From the NCBI GenBank assembly GCA_012934845.2, contig WNNJ02002602.1, positions 1 to 64,000 on the forward strand: DNA of 64,000 nucleotides, written 5' to 3'. The position numbers and the translations under genes are program-made. The notes under the pieces are model-generated. The model was not told the origin of the DNA. It ran no database searches and saw nothing but the letters and a program-made list of their open reading frames with translations. Shown piece after piece: positions 21,044 through 31,660 of the stretch; positions within the stretch are counted from its first letter, which is position 1, and each line of letters opens with the position of its first letter. Source of the stretch: Pomphorhynchus laevis. Its lineage: Eukaryota; Acanthocephala; Palaeacanthocephala; Echinorhynchida; Pomphorhynchidae.

Positions 21044-23478
21044 TCATAGCCGGTGATATGAATGCCCATGTTGGACAGACGGATGAGAGTGAATGTCACG
21101 GTGGATATGGCATAGGTGAGAAGAACGCAGAAGGGGAACAACTACTGGAGTTTGCAACTACGCACAACCTCACCATCACCAACACCAACTTCACAAAAAG
21201 GCCGAGCCACCTGTACACATATTACCATGGAACGGGCTCACAAATCAGGAAGTCGCAAATTGATTTTGTCCTGGTGAGGCGAAAACACAAGAAGACGGTG
21301 CTAGACACAAAGGTCATTCCATCAGAGACCACAGCGACTCAACATAAGCCACTGATATGTGACCTGAAAATTGAAGTCCCCCGTAAACCGAGGCCAGAAC
21401 AAACAAAGACGAGCCGAATCAAGTGGTGGAAACTGAGGGAAGAAGACACAGTTGGAACAAAGGCAAAGCTGGCCCGGATAAGACTACCTAGCATACATGG
21501 AGTACATGACACCTGGACCGCGTTGCGCTGCACGATCCACCTAGCTGCAAAGCACATACTCGGATCCACCAAGCCATGTCAAAAATACATCGACAAAGAA
21601 ACTTGGTTTTGGACAGAAGAGGTCAAAGACGCAGTGAAGGCAAAGAAAAATTCATACAAGGCTCTCCGGATAGCACAAACACAGGAGAACAAAGATGAAT
21701 ATCACCGAGCGAAAAAGAAAGCAAGGAAACAAGTGGCTATTGCTAGGAGTAACCACCTAGATAACCTCTACCAAAAGCTCGACACTCGAGAAGGAGAAAA
21801 AGGCGTGTACCGACTAGCCCGTTCAAGACGGAAGAAGGCAGCAGACATCGAGAAGTTCCATGGTATCAGCAATGAGCAGGGAAAACTCATTATACACCCA
21901 CAAGACGTGCTGGAGAGATGGAGAAGATATTTTAAAGCCATCTTTACAGAAGAGTTTGAACATCCACCAATACCAGAGGGGACTCCAAATCACACACAAG
22001 TCGATCCACTCAATGGTGCAGAGGTCAGAGAGGCAATGATGAAGATGAAGCCGGGTAAAGCCAACGGACCCGATGATTTAGCGGTGGACTTCTGGAGAAT
22101 CAATCCGGATGAGTGGACACCATGGCTAACTAATTTTCTCCAGAAGATTGTTGACGCAAAAGAGGTGCCAGAAGACTGGAGTCGAAGCATAACTATCCCA
22201 ATCTGGAAGCAGAAAGGAAGCCCAGCAGATTGTGAAAACTACCGCCCAATTCGTCTTCTCAGTCACACCATGAAAATCTTCGAGAGAGTGCTCGACAAGA
22301 GAATCCGTGACTCCGTCAAACTAAGTGTCAACCAGGCAGGCTTTGTGCGCAACTGTGGAGCCATCGATGCAATACACTCAGCCAGACTACTCCTTGAAAA
22401 GCACAGAGAGAAGAAGCAGCCCCTCCATGTAGCTTTTCTGGACCTTGAGAAAGCGTTCGACAGAGTACCTCATAAGCTTATATGGTACGCTTTGAGACGC
22501 AGAAAAGTACCGGAGGAATTGATCGAATGGGTGAAGATGTTGTACAAAGGAACGACGAGCAATGTGCTAACAGCAGCGGGAAAATCCAGAGAATTTCCAA
22601 TCTCAGTCGGTGTGCACCAAGGATCTGCACTCTCCCCATTACTATTCATCATAGTTATGGACGTGATTACGAAAGACCTTCTAAGACAAGCACCATGGAC
22701 CATCCTGTATGCCGACGATGTTATGCTGGTATCTAAAGACAAACATGACCTCGAGCAACAAGTTCAGCAATGGCACGATCGCCTGGCACAGTTTGGGTTG
22801 AAACTGAACACAGCCAAAACAGAGTACATGACGACGAACCAGAACGAAGATGTAAGCATATCAGTTAATGGCGTGCTTCTGCCAAAGACAACTGCGTTCA
22901 AATATCTGGGATCAGTCATCTCCAGCACAGGAGGAGTGGCAAAAGACGTCACCACTCGCATCAACGCAAGCTGGACAAAATGGAGAGCAGCCACTGGAGT
23001 TTTGTGCGACAAACGCATGCCAGACAAACTCAAATCGAAGTTCTACAGAAGCGTAATACGGCCTGTAGCAATGTACGGTGCTGAGTGCTGGGCAATGACA
23101 GCAGAAGCAGAACGTAAGCTTGGATGCATGGAAACCAAAATGCTAAGGTGGATCGCAGGAAAGACTCGCCTAGATCATGTCCGTAACGAAGACATCCGCA
23201 AGCGATTTGGCGTAGCACCCATAGCAGACAAACTGAGAGAATCAAGGCTGCGATGGTATGGACATGTAATGAGGGCAGACGTGAACACATTAGCGCAGGC
23301 ACCATTTCAAATCGAGGTCGACGGAAAGAGACCAATAGGAAGACCACAGAAAAGATGGATGGATACCCTTCTTAAGGACATGAAAATGGTCGGACTCACG
23401 CCCAAAGACGCAGCAAAGAAGGCATTTTGGCGTCAACGATCGTGGCAAGCGGACCCCGTCATACGGGATAAACGCTAA
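21040..23478 (+). CDS. RTE-clade endonuclease-reverse transcriptase (N-terminally truncated)
   Basis: An 812-codon frame; the first listed codon is a GTG inside the domain, not a real start, and the frame stays open upstream into the foldback. The endonuclease half keeps IIAGDMNAHVG and the SQIDFVLVR block. The RT has FLDLEKAFDRVPH (about residue 467), GVHQGSALSPLLF (about 525) and the catalytic YADDVMLV (about 557). The C-terminal part holds MLRWIAGKTRLD and RLRWYGHVMRAD followed by GRPQKRW, a signature of RTE-type proteins in many invertebrates. Roughly the first 130-150 residues of the endonuclease are missing, so this copy cannot itself start a full cycle although the RT looks intact. Confidence 0.9.
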   Translation: MIIAGDMNAHVGQTDESECHGGYGIGEKNAEGEQLLEFATTHNLTITNTNFTKRPSHLYTYYHGTGSQIRKSQIDFVLVRRKHKKTVLDTKVIPSETTATQHKPLICDLKIEVPRKPRPEQTKTSRIKWWKLREEDTVGTKAKLARIRLPSIHGVHDTWTALRCTIHLAAKHILGSTKPCQKYIDKETWFWTEEVKDAVKAKKNSYKALRIAQTQENKDEYHRAKKKARKQVAIARSNHLDNLYQKLDTREGEKGVYRLARSRRKKAADIEKFHGISNEQGKLIIHPQDVLERWRRYFKAIFTEEFEHPPIPEGTPNHTQVDPLNGAEVREAMMKMKPGKANGPDDLAVDFWRINPDEWTPWLTNFLQKIVDAKEVPEDWSRSITIPIWKQKGSPADCENYRPIRLLSHTMKIFERVLDKRIRDSVKLSVNQAGFVRNCGAIDAIHSARLLLEKHREKKQPLHVAFLDLEKAFDRVPHKLIWYALRRRKVPEELIEWVKMLYKGTTSNVLTAAGKSREFPISVGVHQGSALSPLLFIIVMDVITKDLLRQAPWTILYADDVMLVSKDKHDLEQQVQQWHDRLAQFGLKLNTAKTEYMTTNQNEDVSISVNGVLLPKTTAFKYLGSVISSTGGVAKDVTTRINASWTKWRAATGVLCDKRMPDKLKSKFYRSVIRPVAMYGAECWAMTAEAERKLGCMETKMLRWIAGKTRLDHVRNEDIRKRFGVAPIADKLRESRLRWYGHVMRADVNTLAQAPFQIEVDGKRPIGRPQKRWMDTLLKDMKMVGLTPKDAAKKAFWRQRSWQADPVIRDKR

Positions 23479-23486
23479 GAAGAAGA

Positions 23487-23775
23487 TATTTGAAATTTAC
23501 TTAAAATTAAATAAATCTTATTTTGATAGATTAAATTTAAAATTTACTTACAATTAAATAAATCTTATTTTGATAGATTAAATTTAAAATTTACTTAAAA
23601 TTAAATAAATCTTATTTTGATAGATTAAATTTAAAATTTACTTAAAATTAAATAAATCTTATTTTGATAGATTAAATTTAAAATTTTCTTAAAATTAAAT
23701 AAATCTTATTTTGATAGATTAAATTTAAAATTTACTTAAAATTAAATAAATCTTATTTTGATAGATTAAACTAGA
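23487..23775. repeat. 47-bp tandem repeat, about six copies
   Basis: The word GATAGATTAAA recurs at 23525, 23572, 23619, 23666, 23713 and 23760, an exact 47-bp period. Copies differ at only a few positions. The array starts about ten bases after the LINE stop codon and appears to be its 3' tail or a satellite expanded from it. Confidence 0.95.
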
Positions 23776-25829
23776 TTTAATTTATGAAATTTAACTTGAG
23801 ACATAACGCATTTCCTTCCACTATTGGAAATAATATATTGTGAATATTTGAGTCAATAATTAAATGAATATTTCGTTAAAAATACAAATTATCACCTCTT
23901 CAGATGTGTAAGTTGTTGTCAACATTTAGGACATAATATGATAGGCGTCCCTTTCACATGAAACATATATCGTGTAGATATATAATATTGTCGTTCTTCA
24001 TATTTTGGAAAACTCATATTTTCTATAAAGTTAATATCTCAGTATACAATTCTTTGTATAACTAGAAATTATGCAATTCTATAACAAAAGTTTCCCAGTG
24101 TAAGTATTAAAAAATGACAATAAGTGTCGAGTCTTAGCAGATATTTAATGCCCTATTAAATAAATATTTTATGTAAGTGATACTTGAGTTACAGAAGACT
24201 TCAACTTAATTACCCATATATTATATAATGTAGTAAGAGCTTTTACACTTATAACTTGAGGGCAATTTGAACTACAGATAGCTTGGTGAAATAGAATGTC
24301 AAAGCTTATCAACACAACCAGGCAAATGTTGATAATAATTAATTAACAATAGAAATGCTATATATTTTCGGGACATCAATTGTTACTTTGTTACATCAAA
24401 ATAATAGGGTGAAATATAAATGTCAATGGCAATAAATATTATTTTTAAATGATAATCTAAACAACTACCTAAATATCATATTTTGAATTCAAAATTCAAA
24501 ATCAGATTATGATTTCCAAACAAATCGAATGTGCTTTATATAATATGTCTATAAGGCGAAAAACGAATTTGAAACTTTGAATCTTCAAAACAAAGAAAAT
24601 GATTACAAAAATATATAAATAGTTTGTTCACATATATGCTGTAATTATTTATTGAACTGAATAGAGTGAAACAAATTTGTTTCGTAAAAATTAGTCAAAT
24701 GTTTGCCATCATCAGTACAAAGCAAACAAAGTCTCATTTTTCATATCTCAATACAAAAGTGTGTATGGCTTTCAGATGCTCAAAACGTAAGACCATTACC
24801 TTGTATTATTGAACATGCGTATAATTATATGAAATTAGAAAGTTAAAAGAATATTATGATTGAACTATCGCAAACAATATTTATATTTTCGATGTTGTGG
24901 TAAAGAAAAATGATTGACCTTAATAGATGCTATTAGGCATATGCCAAGTTTGCGTATGGAAGCTGAACGGTGCATAACGTACATCGGTGGATTATGTGCA
25001 TGCTACCTGCTGCCTTCGTTGGTTTCTGATTTTTCTAGCCTGCAAATACCAAGCAGTATAGTTTGCTTACATATTGAAACTCATAAAATGTAGTGATTTG
25101 TTTCAGTAAAGGAGTGGAAGAAGAATTTTAATTTTGTTGTCTTTATAAATACGACAGATGATGTTCCGCAACTTAGGATACATCTGTTAGGTACTGGTGT
25201 TATCGCTAAATTGAAGTACTGCCAGTTGCTGTTCTGTTAAACTGAAATCATCAGTAATATTGATATATCCTAGAAAAGATTATATCACAAATAGCAATAT
25301 TTATTTAGAGTAGAAAATTTAAATAGATTCTCATATGCTCTACATGTTTTTGACTACGTCATCAGCTTCGATGAATCCATAAAAATACAATCCAAGTTAT
25401 TCCTGAAACGTATATAATTGAATGTGAAAGCTTGTTATACGATTAAAATTGTCAATAATTTAAAAACTAAAGAATACAACTCGTTATGATGTCCCTTTTA
25501 ATACGGGAAGTTAAGGTGACCTTTATAAAACAGCCAGTTATGTGGATCCTTATAATATAGTCAGTTATGTTGACCCTTGAACTCGGGAATTAAGAGCTAA
25601 TTTAAGATTTAAGAATGACTGCAAGTGTTGATTAATTTTAACGATTTTGCTTAAGCATTCATCCATATTTTATTGTTCTCTGACAGTCTTAAAATCACGA
25701 ATATTATTTTATACGGTTATATAATGGAATCGCTTATGTACTGATATTCTGCATAAATATGAAAGAATCACGAAGAAAGTTATAAGAATAAATCGAGATT
25801 CGACTATTATCCTTAGATACAATGTAAAG
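23776..25829. other. Intergenic DNA, one small uncharacterised open frame
   Basis: Mostly A+T-rich with no recognised element. A locally less A+T-rich patch at about 24912-25093 (+) holds a 60-codon open frame containing MPSLRMEAERCITYIGGLC; I recognise no family and there is no start context or partner exon I can support. It may be a decayed exon or chance. Confidence 0.4.
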
Positions 25830-26119
25830 GTTTAAATCATGGATGTTTAACTTTTTATTATAGTGGACCGCATTATCACTTGAAATAATTCAATGGACCC
25901 CAGAACCTATTAAATTTCAAAAAATGGGTACATAGAGAAGCAATTAAAACCATTAATTTCATCTTTGAAAATATGAACAAATAACACACATCGAAAGAAA
26001 CAAAAGTTTATTTCTTCAATACGAAGTCAATTAGATTTTTGACATTGTTTTCCAGCTAATATGTTATCAATATTGACATTAAAGGACGTTGCTTTTATTT
26101 TTAGGATGTTTGTTAAGTG

Positions 26120-26329
26120 TTAGTCGGTCAATCTGTTTATTTCTGCATTTTTTATGTTTTTCATGGATGAAAACAACTGTTCGCAACAATATGTACTGTC
26201 CCACATGCACAATAATTTTCTGGACCGATTTACTAATTTATTAAATTCATTACATGAATGTAAATTTTTATAAAATTTGGGAAGAGTGTATTCTCTGTGG
26301 AAAGTTTTCAAACTTTCTCGACTTTGCAT
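26120..26329 (-). pseudogene. hAT transposase C-terminal dimerisation region, remnant
   Basis: The open 69-codon piece ends STYCCEQLFSSMKNIKNAEI then NRLTD, the classic end of the hAT C-terminal domain (family form: FGSTYxCExLFSxMxxxKxxxRxRLTD). Upstream residues HREYTLPKFYKNLH fit the preceding helix. It is part of the decayed hAT element and not an independent gene. Confidence 0.75.
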
Positions 26330-26413
26330 TTCAATCAGTTCAAGTTGGAATTCGGGTGGCGCTTTATCACACTGAAATAAGTCACTGTATCATTTTAATT
26401 TAATCTCTTTGAT

Positions 26414-27064
26414 TCGTACACTGTATTCATGACCCGACACCCGGATCAGTGGTTGACAAGAAAAATGTTATGTATTTTTTTCTTGTTAAGAAATTGTTGT
26501 TGATGTATTACATTGAAATGAGAATGAGTCACTGAATGATTTTTATTCAATTTCAATCTTTTTTAAGTCAGAAAATCTGACTGTAAATTCTTCAAGCAAA
26601 TCTTCACAATACTTATCATGCTTTTCATAGTTTACAGAACAATCTTGATCCTTTTTAGATAGACTACGAAAATGCACGATTTCGAAAAGACCTCGGTTAA
26701 GGTTGAGAAATCAAATTTCGAAACTGTCTGAAGAACGTCTTGGGCTACCTGAAAGAGAACTCTGTCTTGCCACCAGGATCACGATGTCTGGAGTAGTTTG
26801 ATTCGTACACTGCCTCCATGACCCGACCTCCCGATTAGTGGTTGACAAGAAAAATCTAGTGTACTTTTTTTCTTGTAAAAAAATTGTTGTTGCTGTATTA
26901 CACTTAAATGAAGTCACTGAATAATTTTTATTCAATATTTTTTAAGTCAGAAAATCTGACTGTAAATTCTTAAAGCAAATCTTCACATAACTTATCATAT
27001 TTTTCATAGTTTACAGAACAGTCTCGAGCTCTTTCAGATCGACTACGAAAATGTACAATTTCGC
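26414..27064 (-). repeat. Direct duplication inside the hAT element
   Basis: About 270 bp at 26414-26683 are repeated at about 26797-27064, both beginning GATTCGTACACTG and ending in a run encoding EIVHFRSRS on the minus strand. The copies differ by many substitutions and small indels, so the duplication is old or two related hAT copies recombined. Confidence 0.7.
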
Positions 27065-28101
27065 CAGCGTTCAGTAGTTCTATGAAAATTTTATGGTAAA
27101 GCTACTCATTCGTTTTTAACATCGAACTACACAACTGACTTTTCCCTTGTAAATGTAAATTGAGCTCAGCCAGCATTTCTGTGATGTCAAACGAGGAAAA
27201 GCAAATCATTCAATCATTTTTCCTTCTCTATAAAGTTCACATTTTGTTTATTTTTCTCCATGAACTGTTTTATTTCGGATAACAATAATCTTTAAGGTGA
27301 CTGACCTACTTATCCATCGACTTTAGAAAAGTATACAATGCCTTAGTATTCACTGCCAAATTCGTCTAAGTATGCTTTGAATTCGCAATGATTCAAACCC
27401 TGCGAACTGATGAAATTAACAATATTTAATTTTTGAGCGCATAATTGTTGTTGATGAATCAAGCATGGTAGGTTAGTATTTCATATTCGACTGATTGTTT
27501 GAATAAAGCAATAAATCCATAATTCTTACCAGTTAGATCAGGAGCACCATTTATTAATACAATAATTTTTTCTGTTAACATTAAAGTTTCCTTATGCCAA
27601 ATTAACATGTTCAAATATATCCTTGCGTGCTCTTATCCCCATCATGTGGCACAAATCCAACATTTCTTCTGTAATGTTTAAGATTTCATCAATATAAGTA
27701 TCACCTTGATATGTGATCTCATCCAATGCTAGACTGTGATGAACGCAATTGGATAAGTGTTCTTTTAATTATTTGAGAATGTGTTTAAAATGACAAATAT
27801 CTTAAAAATTAATTAGCCATTAGGTTTTAAACATTATTTTATTAGTATTATATAAAAAAGTTATTTACTCATTTCAGTAAAAAAATCTGTGCAATCATAT
27901 ACATAATTGGCAGTAGCTAAGCAGGATCCACACTTGTAGTGAAAATGACTAGCAGACCGCACAAAAATCTTAGACGGGCAGCAGGTAGACATCCCTGATT
28001 TAAATGAAAAAATAAGTGCCTCTCCGTTTTCTTTTTAGTAATTTTATTTTGTATAAAAAGAACTACTTATTATACGTATAAAATTAATGAAACTGCAAGG
28101 A

Positions 28102-28149
28102 TAACCAGATTTATCTGATATTCCGCTGAATATCAGATAAATCTGGTTA
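28102..28149. repeat. Perfect 22-bp-arm palindrome
   Basis: TAACCAGATTTATCTGATAT(TC) and its exact reverse complement are separated by only four bases (CGCT, 28124-28127). It sits just upstream of a PLE 3' end. Confidence 0.9.
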
Positions 28150-28279
28150 AAAATTTTTACAATACAAAAATTTTTGATATTAAAAATTTTCTAATTTAAT
28201 TTCAAATTTAGAATTTAAAATTCCTATCGGAAATTTTCATCAGAAATTTCGAATACTCAATAATTAGAATATAATACTA

Positions 28280-28640
28280 AATAATCAAATTTCATCAGTG
28301 GAAATACGTCTTTAGCATTTTTTTGGCCCCGATGCTATGTTGGGTAAATGAATTAGGGACCGAAACCTTATAGCATAGCAGTTCCTCCTGATAATATCTA
28401 ATCTTTAATCCTTATTCTGATACAGCGTCTGTTATTTATTAGTCAATTCATAAAAATGACTACTATTTAAAATTTCAATTTTTTATTTTAACTTAATATA
28501 AATTATAATAAATAATATACTTTGTATTGGAATAAGTATTGTGTTATAATTTGTATTATAATAATTAGTATTATAATCAATTACATATTATTATTTTTAT
28601 GTAAAATTATATTAAGTACTATAATTATTATCTTCCTTGA
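28280..28640 (+). mobile_element. PLE 3' end with structured RNA (copy at 28 kb)
   Basis: Plus-strand match to the 3' flank of the PLE at 52 kb: GGCCCCGATGCTATGTTGGG, then CCGAAACCTTATAGCATAGC and AGTTCCTCCTGAT, then the shared CGTCTGTTATTTATTAGTC and TTCATAAAAATGAC segment. The ATGCTATG/CATAGCA pairing is kept, while the upstream AAATAC hairpin is partly lost. No RT sequence is attached. Confidence 0.7.
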
Positions 28641-29176
28641 TAATTTAATTTACCTTCAGTACTTATGCGGGATAAACTTTAGAATTGGACCTAAGTACTA
28701 GAATATATTCGATAAAAATTTTATTTTAGATTTTCAATTAAAGACTTTTCTTTTCCATCGGATGCTTCTGTACAGGGTTATCAAAAATATACAGAAATTA
28801 TAAAAAACATTTATTGAGCTAAACAACATCCGTGTGTCTTCGTAAATATATCCTCTTGAAAAAACAGTGTGTTCAGCTATATAAATAATATAAAAAACAA
28901 GATTAATTTAATAAAATGTTACTTATCAGTCTTGATGATGAGAATTTTGCAATTTTCTCGTCATGTTTATTTAGTCCTTGATATTTTACTCCGTTCTCTA
29001 CCCGGATATCGAAGATATCTACGTTGTTTCCATGTACACAACATTGTTTTCTATGTGATTTACATATATATTCTTTTCGAGTCATACCTTAAAAGCATAA
29101 TTTGTTTGATATTTAATCATATAAAATCTGTGATCCTTTAAAAATGTCATGTCTTTTTTGCTCAGTTTAATAATAT

Positions 29177-29880
29177 ATGGGTGTAATAATACACAAGACA
29201 CTAAAAACACGCTTGAATACTGACTTTGCTCGCAGTAAGGCAGTTCGAACCTTGCATTGCATCAAAAATTGCTTCTTGAGAATGACTCCTTCTGTCTTTA
29301 AACTCCTTTATTGTTCTTTGGCTCGTCCACATCTTGAGTATTGCATTCAAGCTGTTTTTCCATGTACTAAAATAAAAATCACCGATCTTGAATAAGTGTT
29401 TCGTCGCGGGCCTCGAATTTGATTTAATAGTTCGTATTCGTGTGAGGACAGGTTATCCTTGTTAGGTTTATCTTCAATGAGACAATGACCACTGTATTTT
29501 GATCTCTTGGCAATGTGGGCAGTTGTCAAATTCTTTGAAGGATATTACACAAATATTATAATGTTTAGAACTACAAATTGTCGTGGGCATCTCCCAACCC
29601 TCTATAAATTTCCCACTGGTAAAGATCCTCGAATAATGAGACACTCCCATCGTGTAATTAACATTTGGGATGCACTACCTGAGAAAATTGCTTGTGCCTT
29701 TAGCTATTCACATTTTAAACTTCAAGTTAGGAAGTGAATTTATGACAGCTCGAACCATCAATCAGTGTTGAACTACCACCCATTCGGCTGATTACAATCT
29801 ACATTTCATTTTTTTATTTTTATTTTTGTAATATCAACAGTAAACAGACTGAACAGTCATTTGCGGCTTTGTCTTTTACT
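29177..29880 (+). mobile_element. CR1-like LINE 3' fragment
   Basis: The open frame at 29177 reads GVIIHKTLKTRLNTDF and LARPHLEYCIQAVFP, the region after the RT active site in CR1-like LINEs (family form LGVxxDxxL...LVRPHLEYxxxVW). After a stop, the frame at 29555-29737 gives HSHRVINIWDALPEKI, matching the conserved FxxRVVNxWNxLPExV terminus. The stop at about 29737 is probably the natural end. The fragment splits a unit of the surrounding repeat array, so it inserted later than the array. Confidence 0.75.
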
Positions 29881-30540
29881 CAATAATAATATTCTGGTAT
29901 TTTTAAATATTCATATTCATTAAATGCTTTTTTTCACAAATTATCAAAGAAAAAGTACTTATTTTAACCAAAATATAATTTTTAAATGTTCTATATTAAT
30001 TTGTTGAAAGGATTTGATAATTAATGCCGTCCACCATCCAGGCATTTAAAATATCCACATTATTTTCCCGTACACAACATTGTTTTTTATGTGATTTACA
30101 TAAATATTCTTTCTTGATCATATCGTAAAAGCAAAATTTATTTAATATTTAATTATATATTAGATAATTATAGTTATAATTATTAATAATTATAATTATA
30201 GTTCGCTTGAATAATATAAATCTCCGTGACATCCGCAGTATCCGCCCTTTTATCAACTCCCATTCCTTTATATCTCTAAAGCAATCAGCTATTGCCGAAA
30301 AAAGTATCATCTTATTTGTCTCATACATACCATTAACTCCAGCCTCTTGTAAAACAGTGTTCAGCCATATAAATAATAGCAATAACAATATTAATTTAAT
30401 AAAATGTTACTTATTAGTCTTAATGGACGAGTATTTTGCTATTTTTAGCCATTTTTCTTTGTGATCTTAATATTTTATTCCGTTCCCCACAAATCAAAGA
30501 TATCAACATTATTTCCATGTACACAACATTGTTTTTTATT

Positions 30541-30705
30541 GTACATGATTGCATCTGTGAGCTGAAATTTTTCTCTGATTGTGCCACGATATTATCCTCA
30601 CAGGTACTCATCTTGTTTTTGATACAGCAGGACGCTACTAATCAGTCTGGGTGGGTCTCATCAGCTGCTGACCCATACCTACATTTCACGTTAAATTTAT
30701 TGTTT
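30541..30705 (-). repeat. Inserted module sharing CTGATGAGACCC body with 19.9 kb
   Basis: On the minus strand it reads ACGTGAAATGTAGGTATGGG, then TCAGCAGCTGATGAGACCCA, then CCCAGACTGATTAG, close to the 19942-20000 plus-strand body. It interrupts one unit of the 300-bp array. The GGGTC and GACCC words can pair. Confidence 0.55.
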
Positions 30706-31660
30706 TCTTATTTTTTTGCAAATATGTTTTCTTGATCATACCTAAAAATCATAATATTTAATCATAATACTTAATATTTAATCATATGAACTCTGCTTAC
30801 ATTTAAAAATGTTGTTTTTTAGGACGGTTTAATAATTTATTCTTGTTTTTTTAATTATTCATATTAAATGTTCTTTTTACAAATTATCAAAGAATAAGTG
30901 TTTATTTTAACATAAATATAATTTTTTAATGGTTTATATCAATTTGTTGATAGGATTTGACATTTAATGCCGTCCTCTATGCGGGCATTTAAAATATCTA
31001 CATTATTTTCCCCTACACAACATTGTTTCTTTTTTTCTGTAATTTACAAATATTCTTTCTTGGTCATACCTTAAAAGCATAATTTATTTAATATTTAATT
31101 TTTAAAAATGTTGTTTTTAGGACGGTTTTATAATTTATTCTAGTATTTTTAATTATTCATATTAAATGATTTGTTTTTACAAATTTTCAAAGAAAAAGTC
31201 CTTTTTTAACATAAATATAATTTTTTTGTTTTATATAAATTTGTTGATATGATTTGACATTTAATGCCGTCCTCCATCCGGGCATTTAAAATATCTATCA
31301 TATTTTCTCTTATGTGATTTACATAAATATTCTTTCTTGGTCATACCTAAAAATTATAATTTATTTAATATTTAATCATATGAACTCTGCTCTCCTTTAA
31401 AAATGTTGTCTTTTTAGGTCAATTACATAATATATTTCTATATAAAAATATATAAATATATTTCAATATACACTATTTCTTTTTTCTGTAATTTACAAAT
31501 ATGTTTTCTTTTATCATACCTAAAAATCATAATTTATTTAATATTTAATCATGTGAACTCTTCTATCCTTTAAAAAATTTGTCTTTTTATGTCCGTTTAA
31601 TAGCTTATTATGATAATGTTTTGTTTTTACAGATTATTAATAATAATGATTAATAATTAT

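Larger units (their letters stand above)
20985..23775 (+). mobile_element. RTE-type LINE, 5'-truncated, recently inserted
   Basis: Single open frame from inside the endonuclease to the natural C terminus, followed directly by a 47-bp tandem-repeat tail. The 5' truncation is inside the endonuclease domain at a foldback junction. The coding part is much richer in G+C than surrounding DNA and carries no internal stop, so insertion is recent relative to its neighbours. Confidence 0.85.
25838..27997 (-). mobile_element. hAT DNA transposon, decayed
   Basis: The left end CATGGATGTTTAAC and the reverse complement of the right end, CAGGGATGTCTACC, form imperfect terminal inverted repeats. Flanks are GTTTAAAT (25830-25837) and ATTTAAAT (27998-28005), a 7/8 match to the 8-bp target duplication expected for hAT. 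Minus-strand fragments match hAT transposases of the GTF2IRD2/ZBED type: INGAPDLTGKNYGFIALFK (about 27500-27560), ELNLHLQGKSQLCSSM (about 27130-27190) and the C-terminal DSTYCCEQLFSSMKNIKNAE (about 26130-26210). The frame is broken by several stops. Confidence 0.75.
28860..31660 (+). repeat. Degenerate tandem array of about 300-bp units
   Basis: Recurrent words are ATGCCGTCC..GGGCATTTAAAATAT (30025, 30968, 31265), ACACAACATTGTTT (29037, 30072, 30523, 31014) and GTGATTTACAT..ATATTCTTTCTTG. Spacing is about 297-316 bp where no foreign insertion intervenes. At least five partial units are present, interrupted by a LINE fragment at 29177-29880 and a 165-bp insertion at about 30541-30705. The origin is unknown. 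Confidence 0.65.

Noticed and set aside
23487-23775. CRISPR-like direct repeats
   Set aside because: Units are contiguous with no unique spacers; this is a 47-bp satellite in a eukaryotic context.
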